Assembly: GCF_003584105.1 (NCBI RefSeq)
Contig: NZ_QXFO01000019.1
Span: 1 to 64,000 of the forward strand
Length of the DNA: 64,000 nucleotides
Direction of reading: 5' to 3'
Source of the DNA: Flagellimonas taeanensis
GTDB lineage: Bacteria; Bacteroidota; Bacteroidia; Flavobacteriales; Flavobacteriaceae
In this document: positions 1-8,715 of the stretch, one piece after another
Layout of the letters: the number at the start of each line of letters is the position of its first letter
Numbering within the stretch: the stretch's first letter is position 1
Position numbers and translations under genes: made by a program
Notes under the pieces: model-generated
What the model was told of the DNA's origin: nothing
The model's database searches: none
Seen by the model: the letters and a program-made list of their open reading frames with translations, nothing else

Positions 1-707
1 GTAATCAAATTTCCGTTCTCGTCCCATTCGGCCACGATGTTGCGCTTGCTTTGGTCCACGCACTTGGCCAGCCACTCCGGGTCATAGGACACCCCGTGCT
101 GTTCCAGTACATCGTCCGGCACCCCGTCCCACACATTGGGCATGTTCCCTTTGTAGCCCAGCTCCTCTATCCCGATCTTCGAGGTGTAGAACCCTGTCAT
201 GGTCAGGTTCCTTACCATGGAGAAGAAGTTCACTTCAAAGGGCCGCTCGTTGCCCGGCACCTCCGGGTCATAATACGCAATGGTGTCCAATATGGCCTTC
301 TGCTGTTCTTTGGTGGCCGCCTTGAACTCAACCCCATGGTCCAGGTTGCTCCTGTGGTCAAGCCACATCAGGCCACCGCGAAGGTCCACCTGCATCGTTG
401 GCATGTCCTTGGCCATGAACTCTATGAAAGATACCACATCTGCATCCGAGGCACTTTTATATTCCTCGCTGCCGGGCAATATCAGGTCACACAGCACCGT
501 GAGGGTCTCCGCCTCATGGGGATTGAAAAACTGCTCTGCATGCAGTTCGGCCAGCTGTTCGTTCTCCTTCGGCGTCCGCCACTTCAGCATAGGGACCTCT
601 TGTGCCCCTACTTCAGGAACTGTGGGCTCCGGCCTGCAGCCATGTATGGCCAATCCTCCGGCCACGGACCCCAATACTATCGATTTCAGACTCTTCCTTC
701 TGTCCAT
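1..707 (-). CDS. Gluconate 2-dehydrogenase subunit 3 family protein (3' end cut off by window)
   Basis: This is the small subunit that usually accompanies a GMC-type flavoprotein dehydrogenase. It is thought to help export or anchor the enzyme and pass on electrons. I translated the minus strand from the ATG at 707: the N-terminus has a Tat-like motif (RRKSLK) and then a lipobox-like LAIHGC, so it is probably a Tat-exported lipoprotein. About 235 codons are visible and the frame stays open at base 1, so the C-terminus is missing. It starts 4 bases after the stop of the upstream GMC gene, so the two form one operon. Family assignment comes from the residue pattern and the context; the substrate is unknown. 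Confidence 0.82.
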   Translation of the reverse strand, partial: MDRRKSLKSIVLGSVAGGLAIHGCRPEPTVPEVGAQEVPMLKWRTPKENEQLAELHAEQFFNPHEAETLTVLCDLILPGSEEYKSASDADVVSFIEFMAKDMPTMQVDLRGGLMWLDHRSNLDHGVEFKAATKEQQKAILDTIAYYDPEVPGNERPFEVNFFSMVRNLTMTGFYTSKIGIEELGYKGNMPNVWDGVPDDVLEQHGVSYDPEWLAKCVDQSKRNIVAEWDENGNLI

Positions 708-711
708 TTCC

Positions 712-2433
712 TTACAGGTTTTGTTGTTTCAATTGCTCCACTATGTATTCCGAGGCCCTCCACGAGAGCGCCAATATGGTCCAGGTACAGTTCTTGTCCG
801 CCTGCGAGGTGAACACCCCGGCGTCCACCACAAAGACATTGTCCACGTCGTGCAACTGTTGGTACCTGTTGGTCACCGAGGTCTTTGGGTCGTCCCCCAT
901 TCGGGTGGTGCCCACCTCGTGGATGATCCGACCGGGAGCGTGGAGTCCATAGTCCCGTTCCTTTCCTGCCTTGCCACCGATCACCTCACCGCCCATGTTG
1001 GTCAGGATCTCCTCGAAGGAGTCCTGCATGTGCTTGGCCTGCTTACGTTCGTTGTCCGACCATTTGTAGTGGAAGCGCAATACGGGAATCCCCCATTCGT
1101 CCACCACCGCAGGGTCGATCTCGCAGTAGTTGTCCTTCAGGGCGATGGATTCCCCCCTCCCGCTGAGGCCCACCACCGCCCCGTAGTATTTCTTGGCATC
1201 GCTCCTGAGGATGTCCCCATAGCCGCCCACTTTTGTCCCGAAGAACTTGTTGAACTCGTTCACGTTGAAACCGAAACCATAGCCGGGCATCCCCATGCCG
1301 CCCCATATCTCGATGTGGTAGCCCCGGGGAAAGTCCAACTTGGAGTTGTCGCCCCACCAGGGGGAATAGACGTGCATACCGCCCACCCCGTCCTCGTTGT
1401 AGGACACCTTGCGGTTCATCAGGTCGGGCACGAAGGCCATCAGGTCACCGCCCGTGGAGTCGTGCAGGTATTTGCCCACATGGTCGCTGCTGTTGCCCAG
1501 TCCGTTGGGGTGCTGTGGGCTCTTGGAGTTCAACAGGATGCGGGCCGTGCTACAGGCCGAGGCTCCGAGCACCACTACCCTGCCCTTGAGCTTGTATTCC
1601 TTGCGGTCCTCCTTGTTGATATAGGACACGCCCGTGGCACGCCCTTCGCTGTCCACGGTGACCTCCCTCACCATACAGTTCACGAACAGGTCCACCTGGC
1701 CACGGCTCTTCTGCGCTGGGAAGATCAGGCAGGTACCTGCCGAAAAGTCCGCATACACCTGACAGGCCCTTGAGCACTGTCCGCAATAGAAGCACACCCC
1801 GCGCTCGTTGTTGATACGCTTGGTGAGCATCGACATCCGTGAGGGGTACACCGGCACCCCGGACTTCTTCGCCCCCTTGATGTAGAACAGCTCGTGCAAT
1901 CTTGGTTTTGGCGGGGGAAGGAAGAATCCGTCAGGGTCGTTGCGGAGCCCCTCGTTGGTGCCGAACACCCCGATCAGCTTGTCCACCTTGTCGTAATAGG
2001 GCTTTACATCGTCATAGCTGATGGGCCAGTCATCCCCATGCCCATCGATGCTCTTGTGCTTGAAGTCGTCCGGGCCGAAACGGAGCGATATCCGCCCCCA
2101 GTGGTTCGTGCGACCGCCGAGCATGTGTGAACGGAACCAATCGAACTTGGTGCCGTCCTTGTGCGTGTAGGGCTCCCCTTCTATCTCCCAGCCCCCATAG
2201 GCGGCATCGAAGTCCCCGAAGGGACGTACCGTGCCCGCTCCACGTCTGGGCGACTCGTACGGCCAGCGCAACTGCGTCTTCTGCTCCGGGTCCGCAGGGT
2301 CGAAAAAAGGGCCTGCCTCGACCACGGCCACCTTAAGGCCCGCATCGGCAAGTACCTTGGTCGCCATGCCGCCACCAGCTCCCGATCCGACCACTATCGC
2401 ATCGTACACCGTACTGTTCTCCTTTATCTGCAT
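712..2433 (-). CDS. GMC family oxidoreductase, FAD-dependent, with a ferredoxin-like Cys cluster
   Basis: A 573-residue flavoprotein dehydrogenase of the glucose-methanol-choline family, likely oxidising a sugar or alcohol at the cell envelope together with the subunit 3-like partner downstream. The FAD dinucleotide-binding motif GSGAGGG is at residues 16-22, GGRTNHWGR at about 107-114, and the C-terminal GMC domain ends the protein. Unusually for simple GMC enzymes, residues 214-224 carry C-x2-C-x2-C-x3-C with a further Cys at 235, which looks like an iron-sulfur site. FAD-glucose dehydrogenases have a 3Fe-4S cluster in a comparable region, so electron transfer through a cluster is plausible. 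No signal peptide is visible; export by hitch-hiking on the Tat partner is an inference. Confidence 0.85.
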   Translation of the reverse strand: MQIKENSTVYDAIVVGSGAGGGMATKVLADAGLKVAVVEAGPFFDPADPEQKTQLRWPYESPRRGAGTVRPFGDFDAAYGGWEIEGEPYTHKDGTKFDWFRSHMLGGRTNHWGRISLRFGPDDFKHKSIDGHGDDWPISYDDVKPYYDKVDKLIGVFGTNEGLRNDPDGFFLPPPKPRLHELFYIKGAKKSGVPVYPSRMSMLTKRINNERGVCFYCGQCSRACQVYADFSAGTCLIFPAQKSRGQVDLFVNCMVREVTVDSEGRATGVSYINKEDRKEYKLKGRVVVLGASACSTARILLNSKSPQHPNGLGNSSDHVGKYLHDSTGGDLMAFVPDLMNRKVSYNEDGVGGMHVYSPWWGDNSKLDFPRGYHIEIWGGMGMPGYGFGFNVNEFNKFFGTKVGGYGDILRSDAKKYYGAVVGLSGRGESIALKDNYCEIDPAVVDEWGIPVLRFHYKWSDNERKQAKHMQDSFEEILTNMGGEVIGGKAGKERDYGLHAPGRIIHEVGTTRMGDDPKTSVTNRYQQLHDVDNVFVVDAGVFTSQADKNCTWTILALSWRASEYIVEQLKQQNL

Positions 2434-2698
2434 CCTAATATTTTTTTAACGTCTGTTATCGATTTCCTTTATTTTGATTTTTAAGTAAACTTTGTTTGCA
2501 AAAAACGTGTTTCATCTCTCAACCCACAATCATTTCAATTGATGAATGGGCATTTTTTTGTCAGATGGTTAATATTCCCAATTTTCATGGAAGAAACCTT
2601 AATTTTTTAGACCAACAACAGGTCCAAAAAGATTAATGGCGCCTGTAGATCACAAAACTGTCAATTTACATTTTTTATGCAAAAGTTTCCCGATGTTC

Positions 2699-3241
2699 CT
2701 ACAGAAAACTGTACTCCCTTACCTTGCCCGTTACCCCTTCGTAAAATTGGTGTATCCTTCCAAAATCCTCTTCCATATTATCCGTAGGACGAAAAGGTTC
2801 CCCTATCTTCACCTCTTTCTTGCCAAAATCGAAAGCGACCATGACAATTGGCACTTGCGCCTTTTTCGCTATATGATAAAATCCAGTCCTTAGTCTTTCC
2901 ACCTTTTTACGTGTCCCTTCCGGGGCCAGGGCAAACCTAAAAACCGTTCTTTCGTTAAAAATCTGGGAAACACTGTCCACCATGTTGGAATTTTTGGAAC
3001 GATCTACCGGGGCTCCGCCCGTCCACCTAAAAAACCACCCAAACGGTGGTGCGAACAGGCTCTTTTTGGCTATATAGTTGATTTCCTTCCCCACGACCTT
3101 TCGTACCAAAAGCCCCAAAAAAAAGTCGAGCCAATGGGTATGGGGCACTACGATGACCACGCATTTGTCCACGTCGGGAAAGAAGCCGTTCAGTTTCCAG
3201 CCCAAGACCTTAAAATAAATAAACTTGGCCAGTCTTTGCAT
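2699..3241 (-). CDS. 1-acyl-sn-glycerol-3-phosphate acyltransferase-like (PlsC family)
   Basis: A 180-residue PlsC-type acyltransferase, shorter than typical PlsC (about 240). The catalytic HX4D motif appears as HTHWLD near residue 36, and the phosphate-binding EGTR motif as PEGTRKK near residue 109. It should transfer an acyl chain to a glycerol-phosphate or another lipid acceptor at the inner membrane. It is the last gene of a minus-strand run that begins with the helicase gene at 7891 and includes kdsB and a KdnB-like gene, so an envelope-lipid role fits. Its start lies 32 bases after the kdnB-like stop. Confidence 0.8.
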   Translation of the reverse strand: MQRLAKFIYFKVLGWKLNGFFPDVDKCVVIVVPHTHWLDFFLGLLVRKVVGKEINYIAKKSLFAPPFGWFFRWTGGAPVDRSKNSNMVDSVSQIFNERTVFRFALAPEGTRKKVERLRTGFYHIAKKAQVPIVMVAFDFGKKEVKIGEPFRPTDNMEEDFGRIHQFYEGVTGKVREYSFL

Positions 3242-3273
3242 GGTCTATATAGTCCTGCCCTTTTGTGAGCAGG

Positions 3274-4401
3274 TCAAATTTTTTGGTACATGGTCTGTAA
3301 TCGGGCCGGCGTGATGATTTCCTTCCAATTTTTCCCCAAGGCATTTTCCCATAGGGGCTCCAACCCTAACGACACATTGATCATCATATCAAAATCATCT
3401 TGTGATAGATCGGCACAGATGCCTTGCGGCAATTGTATGCCGTGCTTTTGCATCATCTGATCAAAAATGGCCACTCCTTCTGGATAAAACTCCCCAAGGT
3501 GCCGGAACACCAGACAGTTGCCCAACCCATGCTTGACCCCCAACAAATAGGAGAGTCCATAACTCATGGCATGTGCTATACCTACTTGGGAATATGCGAT
3601 ACTCATCCCCCCGTGCCAAGAGGCCATCATCAATTTTTCGCGGGAGTCGCTATCCGAAATATCGTCCAAGAACACCTCTTTGCAAAGCTCCATGGCCTTT
3701 TCCCCATAACTCTGGCTAAACGCATTGAGGTAGGTTCCTGTAAGTGATTCCACGCAATGGATAAAGCAATCCATCCCGGTGTAGAACCATTGTTCCTTTG
3801 GTACGGTCTTCGCTAGATCGGGGTCTAACAGTACTTGATCATAGGTGGTATAATCCGAATTGATCCCTAACTTTTTATCGGGACCCAGCAACACTGTCGT
3901 ACGGGAAACTTCAGCTCCTGTGCCACTAATGGTGGGCACTCCCACATGGTAGATGGAGGGTCTGTGCACTAGGTCCCATCCTTGGTAGTCCTTGGCGGAG
4001 CCCTTGTTGTTCAAGAGAATGGCCACGGCCTTTGCCAAGTCCAAAAGTGTTCCCCCTCCTATACCGATGACACCTGATGGCATCTCATCGTATTTTTCCC
4101 TTATCTGTGTGACCAACGCATCCACTTGTTCCGTTTTGGGTTCTTCTTCGGCGGATATGAATATAATCTCGTCGTTCAACATCAGGGGGATCCTTGAGAC
4201 AAACTCCCTGTTTTCAAAAAAGTCGTCCACCAGAAAAATGAAAGGGGCTTCTGAGTTTTTCCGCATGGGAAGGAGTATATCCCCCAATTGGGAAAAACAT
4301 CCCGGTCCGAAGACGACCTTGGGTACCATGGGAAAGTTTCTATATGTAGTCTTATCCAATGAGGTTATGATCTGCTTTTTCAAATTGCTTTCTATGTTCA
4401 T
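3274..4401 (-). CDS. kdnB: Iron-containing alcohol dehydrogenase, KdnB-like (3-deoxy-manno-octulosonate 8-oxidase)
   Basis: A 375-residue group III iron-dependent alcohol dehydrogenase. The NAD(P) motif GIGGGTLLDLAKA is near residue 113, and the metal ligands are visible as D-x3-H in GMDCFIHC, then AHAMSY and KHGLGN. Stretches such as YQGWDL, PTISGTGAE and WFYTGMDC resemble Shewanella KdnB, which oxidises Kdo at C8 so that KdnA can aminate it to 8-amino-Kdo. The adjacent kdsB, which makes CMP-Kdo, supports that role. Its ATG shares one base with the stop of the HAD gene, implying translational coupling. The family is certain; the KdnB assignment is an inference from motif memory and context. 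Confidence 0.72.
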   Translation of the reverse strand: MNIESNLKKQIITSLDKTTYRNFPMVPKVVFGPGCFSQLGDILLPMRKNSEAPFIFLVDDFFENREFVSRIPLMLNDEIIFISAEEEPKTEQVDALVTQIREKYDEMPSGVIGIGGGTLLDLAKAVAILLNNKGSAKDYQGWDLVHRPSIYHVGVPTISGTGAEVSRTTVLLGPDKKLGINSDYTTYDQVLLDPDLAKTVPKEQWFYTGMDCFIHCVESLTGTYLNAFSQSYGEKAMELCKEVFLDDISDSDSREKLMMASWHGGMSIAYSQVGIAHAMSYGLSYLLGVKHGLGNCLVFRHLGEFYPEGVAIFDQMMQKHGIQLPQGICADLSQDDFDMMINVSLGLEPLWENALGKNWKEIITPARLQTMYQKI

Positions 4402-5102
4402 CAGTTATCCAAATACTTCAAGATGTCCCTGAGACTGTTCAGTTTCAAATGTCCGTTCACTTGTTCCTCTGGCACCATTTCATGTACCCATGTGGTATGG
4501 AATGGCACGTGCACAGCACTTGCCCCTATGTTCAAGATAGGCAATATGTCCGATTTCAGGGAATTGCCTACCATTAAAAACTCGCCCACATCTATGTTCA
4601 AATGTTCCAACAGGTTGCTGTAATTGTTTTCCTTTTTATCGCTCAAGACCTCCACATGGTGAAAATACTTGGAAAGTCCAGATTTCTCCAGTTTGCGTTC
4701 CTGATCTAGAAGGTCGCCTTTGGTCAATACGATCAACCTGTACTTATCCACTAATTTGGAGAGTACTTCTTCCACACCATCCAGTAGCTCCACGGGATGG
4801 GCGATCATTTCTTTGCCGAGTTCCAATATTTTTGAAATGGTTTCTTGGGGAACCCTGTTATTGGAGAGATCCAATGCCGATTCGATCATGGAGAGCATAA
4901 AGCCTTTGATGCCATACCCGTAGATTTCCAAGTTGGCCATCTCCATCTTGAAGAGTTCTTGGTCTACCTTGTTCTTGGTCTCATATTCGCCCAAAAGTTC
5001 GGCGAACCTTTCCTCGGTTTCCCTAAAATAGGTCTCGTTCACCCAAAGGGTGTCATCGGCATCAAAACCTATTACCTTTATGTCCTTGAAGTTTACTTCC
5101 AT
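4401..5102 (-). CDS. HAD-superfamily hydrolase (phosphatase)
   Basis: A 233-residue HAD-type phosphatase. The nucleophile motif is DADDT at residues 14-18, a cap domain follows, the conserved Lys is in VLTKGDLL, and the last acidic motif is GNSLKSD. It is larger than KdsC-type Kdo-8-phosphate phosphatases and looks like a subfamily I (YjjG-like) enzyme. It lies between kdsB (10-base overlap) and the KdnB-like gene (1-base overlap), so it probably works on a related sugar phosphate or removes a side product. The exact substrate cannot be told from sequence. Confidence 0.8.
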   Translation of the reverse strand: MEVNFKDIKVIGFDADDTLWVNETYFRETEERFAELLGEYETKNKVDQELFKMEMANLEIYGYGIKGFMLSMIESALDLSNNRVPQETISKILELGKEMIAHPVELLDGVEEVLSKLVDKYRLIVLTKGDLLDQERKLEKSGLSKYFHHVEVLSDKKENNYSNLLEHLNIDVGEFLMVGNSLKSDILPILNIGASAVHVPFHTTWVHEMVPEEQVNGHLKLNSLRDILKYLDN

Positions 5103-5821
5103 ACTCTTCTGGCGTTTTCCAGATCTTCAGGGGTGTCTATTTCTATTCCTGTGATATTGGTCTCCACCATTTTTATCTTTTTTCCATATTCCAAAAATCG
5201 GATGGCCTCTATCTTCTCCTTGGCCTCCAAGGGCAGCATGGGCAATTGCTGAAAATCCAATAATGCTTTTTTCCTGAAGGCATATACTCCCTTGTGCTTG
5301 TAATAGGGTACCTTGACATCCATGTCTCTGGGATAGGGAATGGGTGACCGGGAAAAATAGAGCGCACAGCTTTGATTGTCCACAATGACCTTGACCGTGT
5401 TAGGGTTCGATATTTCATCCCAATCGGTTATGGGGGTCATCAACGAGGCTAGGTCGATTTCTTTTGTCGGGTCATTTTTAAAAACCTGGATAACCTTTTC
5501 CAGACTTGACTTGTCTATAAAAGGCTCGTCCCCTTGGACGTTGATTACAATATCCACATCCATGTCCTCCACAGCCTCCGCGATCCTGTCGCTACCGCTT
5601 TCATGCTTTTTCTTGCTCATGATGACACTGCCCCCTATTTCTGAAATGGCCCCAGAGATTACAGGGCTGTCGGTGACCACATACACCTCATCAAAAAGAC
5701 CGGTGCCCAATGCGGCTTCATAGGTTCGGACGATGACCGGTTTTCCCGATAGGTCCTGCATCAGTTTTGCGGGAAATCTTGAGGCCTGGTACCGGGCCGG
5801 TATCATGGAGATTACTTTCAC
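5093..5821 (-). CDS. kdsB: 3-deoxy-manno-octulosonate cytidylyltransferase (CMP-Kdo synthase)
   Basis: A 242-residue nucleotidyltransferase of normal KdsB length. It activates Kdo (or 8-amino-Kdo) with CTP before transfer to lipid A. The N-terminal nucleotide-binding motif [13 protein letters not shown] sits at residues 7-19, NVQGDEPF near residue 94, and ARRVWK ends the protein. It starts 24 bases after the DUF4126 stop and overlaps the HAD gene by 10 bases. The enzyme acts in the cytoplasm. Assignment is strong. Confidence 0.93.
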   Translation of the reverse strand: MKVISMIPARYQASRFPAKLMQDLSGKPVIVRTYEAALGTGLFDEVYVVTDSPVISGAISEIGGSVIMSKKKHESGSDRIAEAVEDMDVDIVINVQGDEPFIDKSSLEKVIQVFKNDPTKEIDLASLMTPITDWDEISNPNTVKVIVDNQSCALYFSRSPIPYPRDMDVKVPYYKHKGVYAFRKKALLDFQQLPMLPLEAKEKIEAIRFLEYGKKIKMVETNITGIEIDTPEDLENARRVWK

Positions 5822-5845
5822 GTCTCTTACTTTTTTGTGTAACGG

Positions 5846-6415
5846 TTATTTTTTGGGTCGAAGTTTTCTATAGATCCTAAAAATGCCCACCAATATGATG
5901 ATGACCAAAATGGCCGCTATGGGTGGCACTAGAATGGATGCCGTGGACACGGTAACAGCGGCCCCTGTCTCAATGGTGGACACCAAAGGATTGGCCAATC
6001 CCCCTGTGGTGACGGAAGAGGTCAATCTTCCGGCCGCATTTGCTCCTTTTATGGCCGTGGCCGTTCCTCCACCAGCTATGATGGCCAAGGACCATGTGAC
6101 CACTGGGTCCAAATTGGTCACTGTGGACACCATGACCGCCGTGCCTGCAATCGCGGCCAAGGGAATGGCCAGACTGTCAAGGGCATTGTCCACCCATGGA
6201 ATAAAATAGGCAAATATCTCCACTAGGGTCGCAACCCCAAAGGTGATCAGGGCCGCCAAACTTCCTATCCACTGCCAATTTTCATTGAGGTCCCAAGCTC
6301 CCAAGTATGCTGCCAAACTGAGGGCGAAAAGAGGCAGGAACACCCGAAACCCAACGGATGCCGCGAGTCCTATTCCCAAAAATATACTTATAATGGTGTC
6401 CGGTTCAATGTTCAT
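5846..6415 (-). CDS. DUF4126 family membrane protein
   Basis: A 189-residue, very hydrophobic protein of the DUF4126 family. I see several membrane helices: about 8-35, 50-72, 84-97, 105-118 and 155-180. The glycine-rich stretch IIAGGGTATAIKGANAA is typical of the family. The C-terminus is basic (RIYRKLRPKK), so probably cytoplasmic. No function is established. It lies in the kdsB run with 24-base gaps on both sides. Confidence 0.75.
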   Translation of the reverse strand: MNIEPDTIISIFLGIGLAASVGFRVFLPLFALSLAAYLGAWDLNENWQWIGSLAALITFGVATLVEIFAYFIPWVDNALDSLAIPLAAIAGTAVMVSTVTNLDPVVTWSLAIIAGGGTATAIKGANAAGRLTSSVTTGGLANPLVSTIETGAAVTVSTASILVPPIAAILVIIILVGIFRIYRKLRPKK

Positions 6416-6439
6416 GGCGATGTCTAAAATAGAATATTC

Positions 6440-7891
6440 CTAATCAAGAAAAAAATCATCTTTGAAACCTATAAGGTACAATTGACGCTTTGCCCTTGTT
6501 ACCGCTGTATAGAGCCATCGCAAATAATCCTTGTCCACCCCGTTCGGAAGGTAGGGCTGCTCCACAAATACGGTATCCCACTGCCCTCCCTGCGATTTAT
6601 GGCAGGTTATGGCATAGGAAAATTTCACCTGTAGCGCATTGAAATACTTATTGTTCTTGACTCCCATAAACTGTCTGTACTTTGTTTTCTCATGGGCATA
6701 ATCCTTAAGGACCTCTTGGTAAAGCCTGTTCCCGTCCTCATAGGAAAGTGATGGGCTCTCCGCGTTGATGGTGTCCAGCAAAAGAACAGTCTCAAAGGGC
6801 TTTTGATGGGGGTAATCCACCATCTTTACCTTGACTTCGGCAAACAAAAATCCGTACAACTCCTTTATGGCAAAAAGCTCCAACACCTCTATAATGTCCC
6901 CATTGGCAATAAATCCTGCCTCAGAGTTGGGGCTGAGCCAAAAATAATTGTTCTTCACCACCATCATATAATCCCCAACGGCGAGTTCATTGTCCAAAAA
7001 GAGAATGCGCTCCCTAATGTTCTGGTTATAGAGATTGGCCCTTTTGTTGGACCGTACTATGATTGCCGTTTCTTCCTTCCCGTTCTGGCCATAGGAAGCG
7101 TCTATGGCCTCTTGTATCTCCGAACCATCAATGAGCCTCACTATATCCTTGTAGCCACCCAATTCAAACTTGAACTCCTCAAAAAATTGGGACTGCAACT
7201 GTTCCCTGAGATTGGTGGCATTGTGAAGGATACCGGAGCCATCCGTCTGCCTCATCACCTCGTCCAATTCGAGGCATTCGACTTCCTTGTCATAATTTAA
7301 GGACAAGCGGTCTTCATCCAATGCCGGGCTCATGTCCAGCTTTACCGGAGGCAACTGCGCAGTGTCCCCTATAAGGATCAATCTACAATTGTGTCCCGAG
7401 TGGACATAATAGATAAGGTCATCCAACAGGGAGCCATTTTCAAAAAGCTTGGAATCGGCCGGGGTGTCCGGGATCATGGAAGCTTCGTCCACAATAAATA
7501 TGGTGTTCCGATGCTTGTTGGGGGCCAGGACAAATTGGATCCCACCCCCTGATTGTTTCTTTGGAAAATAGATCTTCTTGTGTATGGTAAAGGCCTGATT
7601 TCCCGAATACACGGACATGACCTTAGCTGCACGCCCAGTCGGCGCCATTAGTACAGAACCCATCTTCACCTTCCATAGACTACTGACCAAAGTGGCCACC
7701 AAGGTCGTCTTTCCCGTCCCTGCAAAACCCTTCAACAGAAAAACCGTGTCCTTTTTTGCCTCCAGTACAAAACGGGCCAGTTTTTGCAAGGCCAAGTCCT
7801 GCTTTTGTGTAGGTTCGTGGGGAAATTTTTCAGTTAAAATTCTTAAAAATTCGAGTGCATTGGTATCCTTCATCGCTTTTAAAGATAGCAT
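6440..7891 (-). CDS. ATP-dependent DNA helicase, SF1B RecD2/Dda-like
   Basis: A 483-residue superfamily 1 helicase. Motif I (Walker A) is GFAGTGKTT near residue 59, motif II is VDEASMI, motif III is LIGDTAQLPP, and the C-terminal motifs are CHKSQGGQWDTVFVE and YTAVTRAKRQLYL. It lacks the long N-terminal region of full RecD2 proteins and is closer in size to phage Dda, so a stand-alone 5'-3' helicase in repair or replication restart is likely. It heads the minus-strand run ending at the acyltransferase. Starting at the second Met (codon 7) is also possible. Confidence 0.88.
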   Translation of the reverse strand: MLSLKAMKDTNALEFLRILTEKFPHEPTQKQDLALQKLARFVLEAKKDTVFLLKGFAGTGKTTLVATLVSSLWKVKMGSVLMAPTGRAAKVMSVYSGNQAFTIHKKIYFPKKQSGGGIQFVLAPNKHRNTIFIVDEASMIPDTPADSKLFENGSLLDDLIYYVHSGHNCRLILIGDTAQLPPVKLDMSPALDEDRLSLNYDKEVECLELDEVMRQTDGSGILHNATNLREQLQSQFFEEFKFELGGYKDIVRLIDGSEIQEAIDASYGQNGKEETAIIVRSNKRANLYNQNIRERILFLDNELAVGDYMMVVKNNYFWLSPNSEAGFIANGDIIEVLELFAIKELYGFLFAEVKVKMVDYPHQKPFETVLLLDTINAESPSLSYEDGNRLYQEVLKDYAHEKTKYRQFMGVKNNKYFNALQVKFSYAITCHKSQGGQWDTVFVEQPYLPNGVDKDYLRWLYTAVTRAKRQLYLIGFKDDFFLD

Positions 7892-7932
7892 GGTTTTTTA
7901 AAGCAAAAAGTTTCCTGAATAAAAAAAAATTG

Positions 7933-7940
7933 TAGATTTG
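7933..7940 (+). promoter_or_regulatory. Promoter -7 box TAGATTTG
   Basis: Exact match to the Bacteroidota -7 consensus TAnnTTTG. A TTTC at 7911-7914 lies 18 bases before it as a weak -33 element. The start codon of the membrane protein follows at 7981, giving a leader of about 35 bases. Confidence 0.6.
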
Positions 7941-7980
7941 TCGGTAACCACTAAATTAACTTTGAAAGACAGTATCAGAT

Positions 7981-8715
7981 ATGTTAAACTTAATTCTTAT
8001 TGTAGTATTAATATGCCTTGTGACCTTAGGGCTTGTATTCTTGATTGACAGATTTTTACCCCAAAAAATAAAGCCCGTACTGATTATTGTATTTGCGCTT
8101 TTGAGCATTTTTCTCGGTTACAAAATCTATCAGTCCATAAATGCTCCCATCGAGTTCAACAAAGTAAGAAAAGAAAGATTTTCCAAAATCATTGCTAAAC
8201 TTAAGGATATTAGGGATTCCCAAGAAGCCTACAAAACAGTGAATGGAAAATATGCCAATAATTTTGAGAGCCTTATACAATTTATCGATACTGGCAGTTA
8301 CACGATCACATCCCAAAGGGACTCCTCTTTTATGAGGTACGACAAGGCCTATCAAATTGATATGCAACAAGATACTGTAATCATTGATACTTTGGGAACA
8401 GTCAAAGTAAAAGATTCCCTCTTTGGAGCTGACGACCGTTACAAGACCATGATGAACGTTCCTTATGCCCAAAATGGCGAAAAGTTTGAGATGGAGGCGA
8501 AGATCATTGACAAGAGTGGATACAAAGCACCCGTTTTTGAGGCGAAGGTGAAGAAAAATGTAGTGCTATACGACCAGCCTGCAGATTTGGTAGCCAGGGA
8601 AAATGCCCTACAGAGTGTGGAAGAGGTAAACGGTGCCGAAATCAAGGTCGGTTCGTTGAACGATGTGAGCACCAATGGTAACTGGCCACCCATCTATGAT
8701 AGAAAAGACAATTGA
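7981..8715 (+). CDS. Conserved membrane-anchored protein of unknown function
   Basis: A 244-residue protein with two N-terminal membrane helices (about 2-24 and 32-50) and a soluble remainder rich in short beta-type segments. The stretch RDSQEAYKTVNGKYANNFE near residues 80-98 resembles the region after the N-terminal helix in pseudopilin-like proteins, but no prepilin cleavage site is visible. It sits directly upstream of DUF3822 and rsmD and overlaps the former by 20 bases, an arrangement I recall from other flavobacteria. No function can be assigned. Confidence 0.75.
   Translation: MLNLILIVVLICLVTLGLVFLIDRFLPQKIKPVLIIVFALLSIFLGYKIYQSINAPIEFNKVRKERFSKIIAKLKDIRDSQEAYKTVNGKYANNFESLIQFIDTGSYTITSQRDSSFMRYDKAYQIDMQQDTVIIDTLGTVKVKDSLFGADDRYKTMMNVPYAQNGEKFEMEAKIIDKSGYKAPVFEAKVKKNVVLYDQPADLVARENALQSVEEVNGAEIKVGSLNDVSTNGNWPPIYDRKDN

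Noticed and set aside
280..1773. 497-codon plus-strand frame opposite the GMC oxidoreductase gene
   Set aside because: It lies fully antisense to a well-supported flavoprotein gene and has a His/Val-rich composition typical of the reverse of a GC-rich coding strand; no motif.
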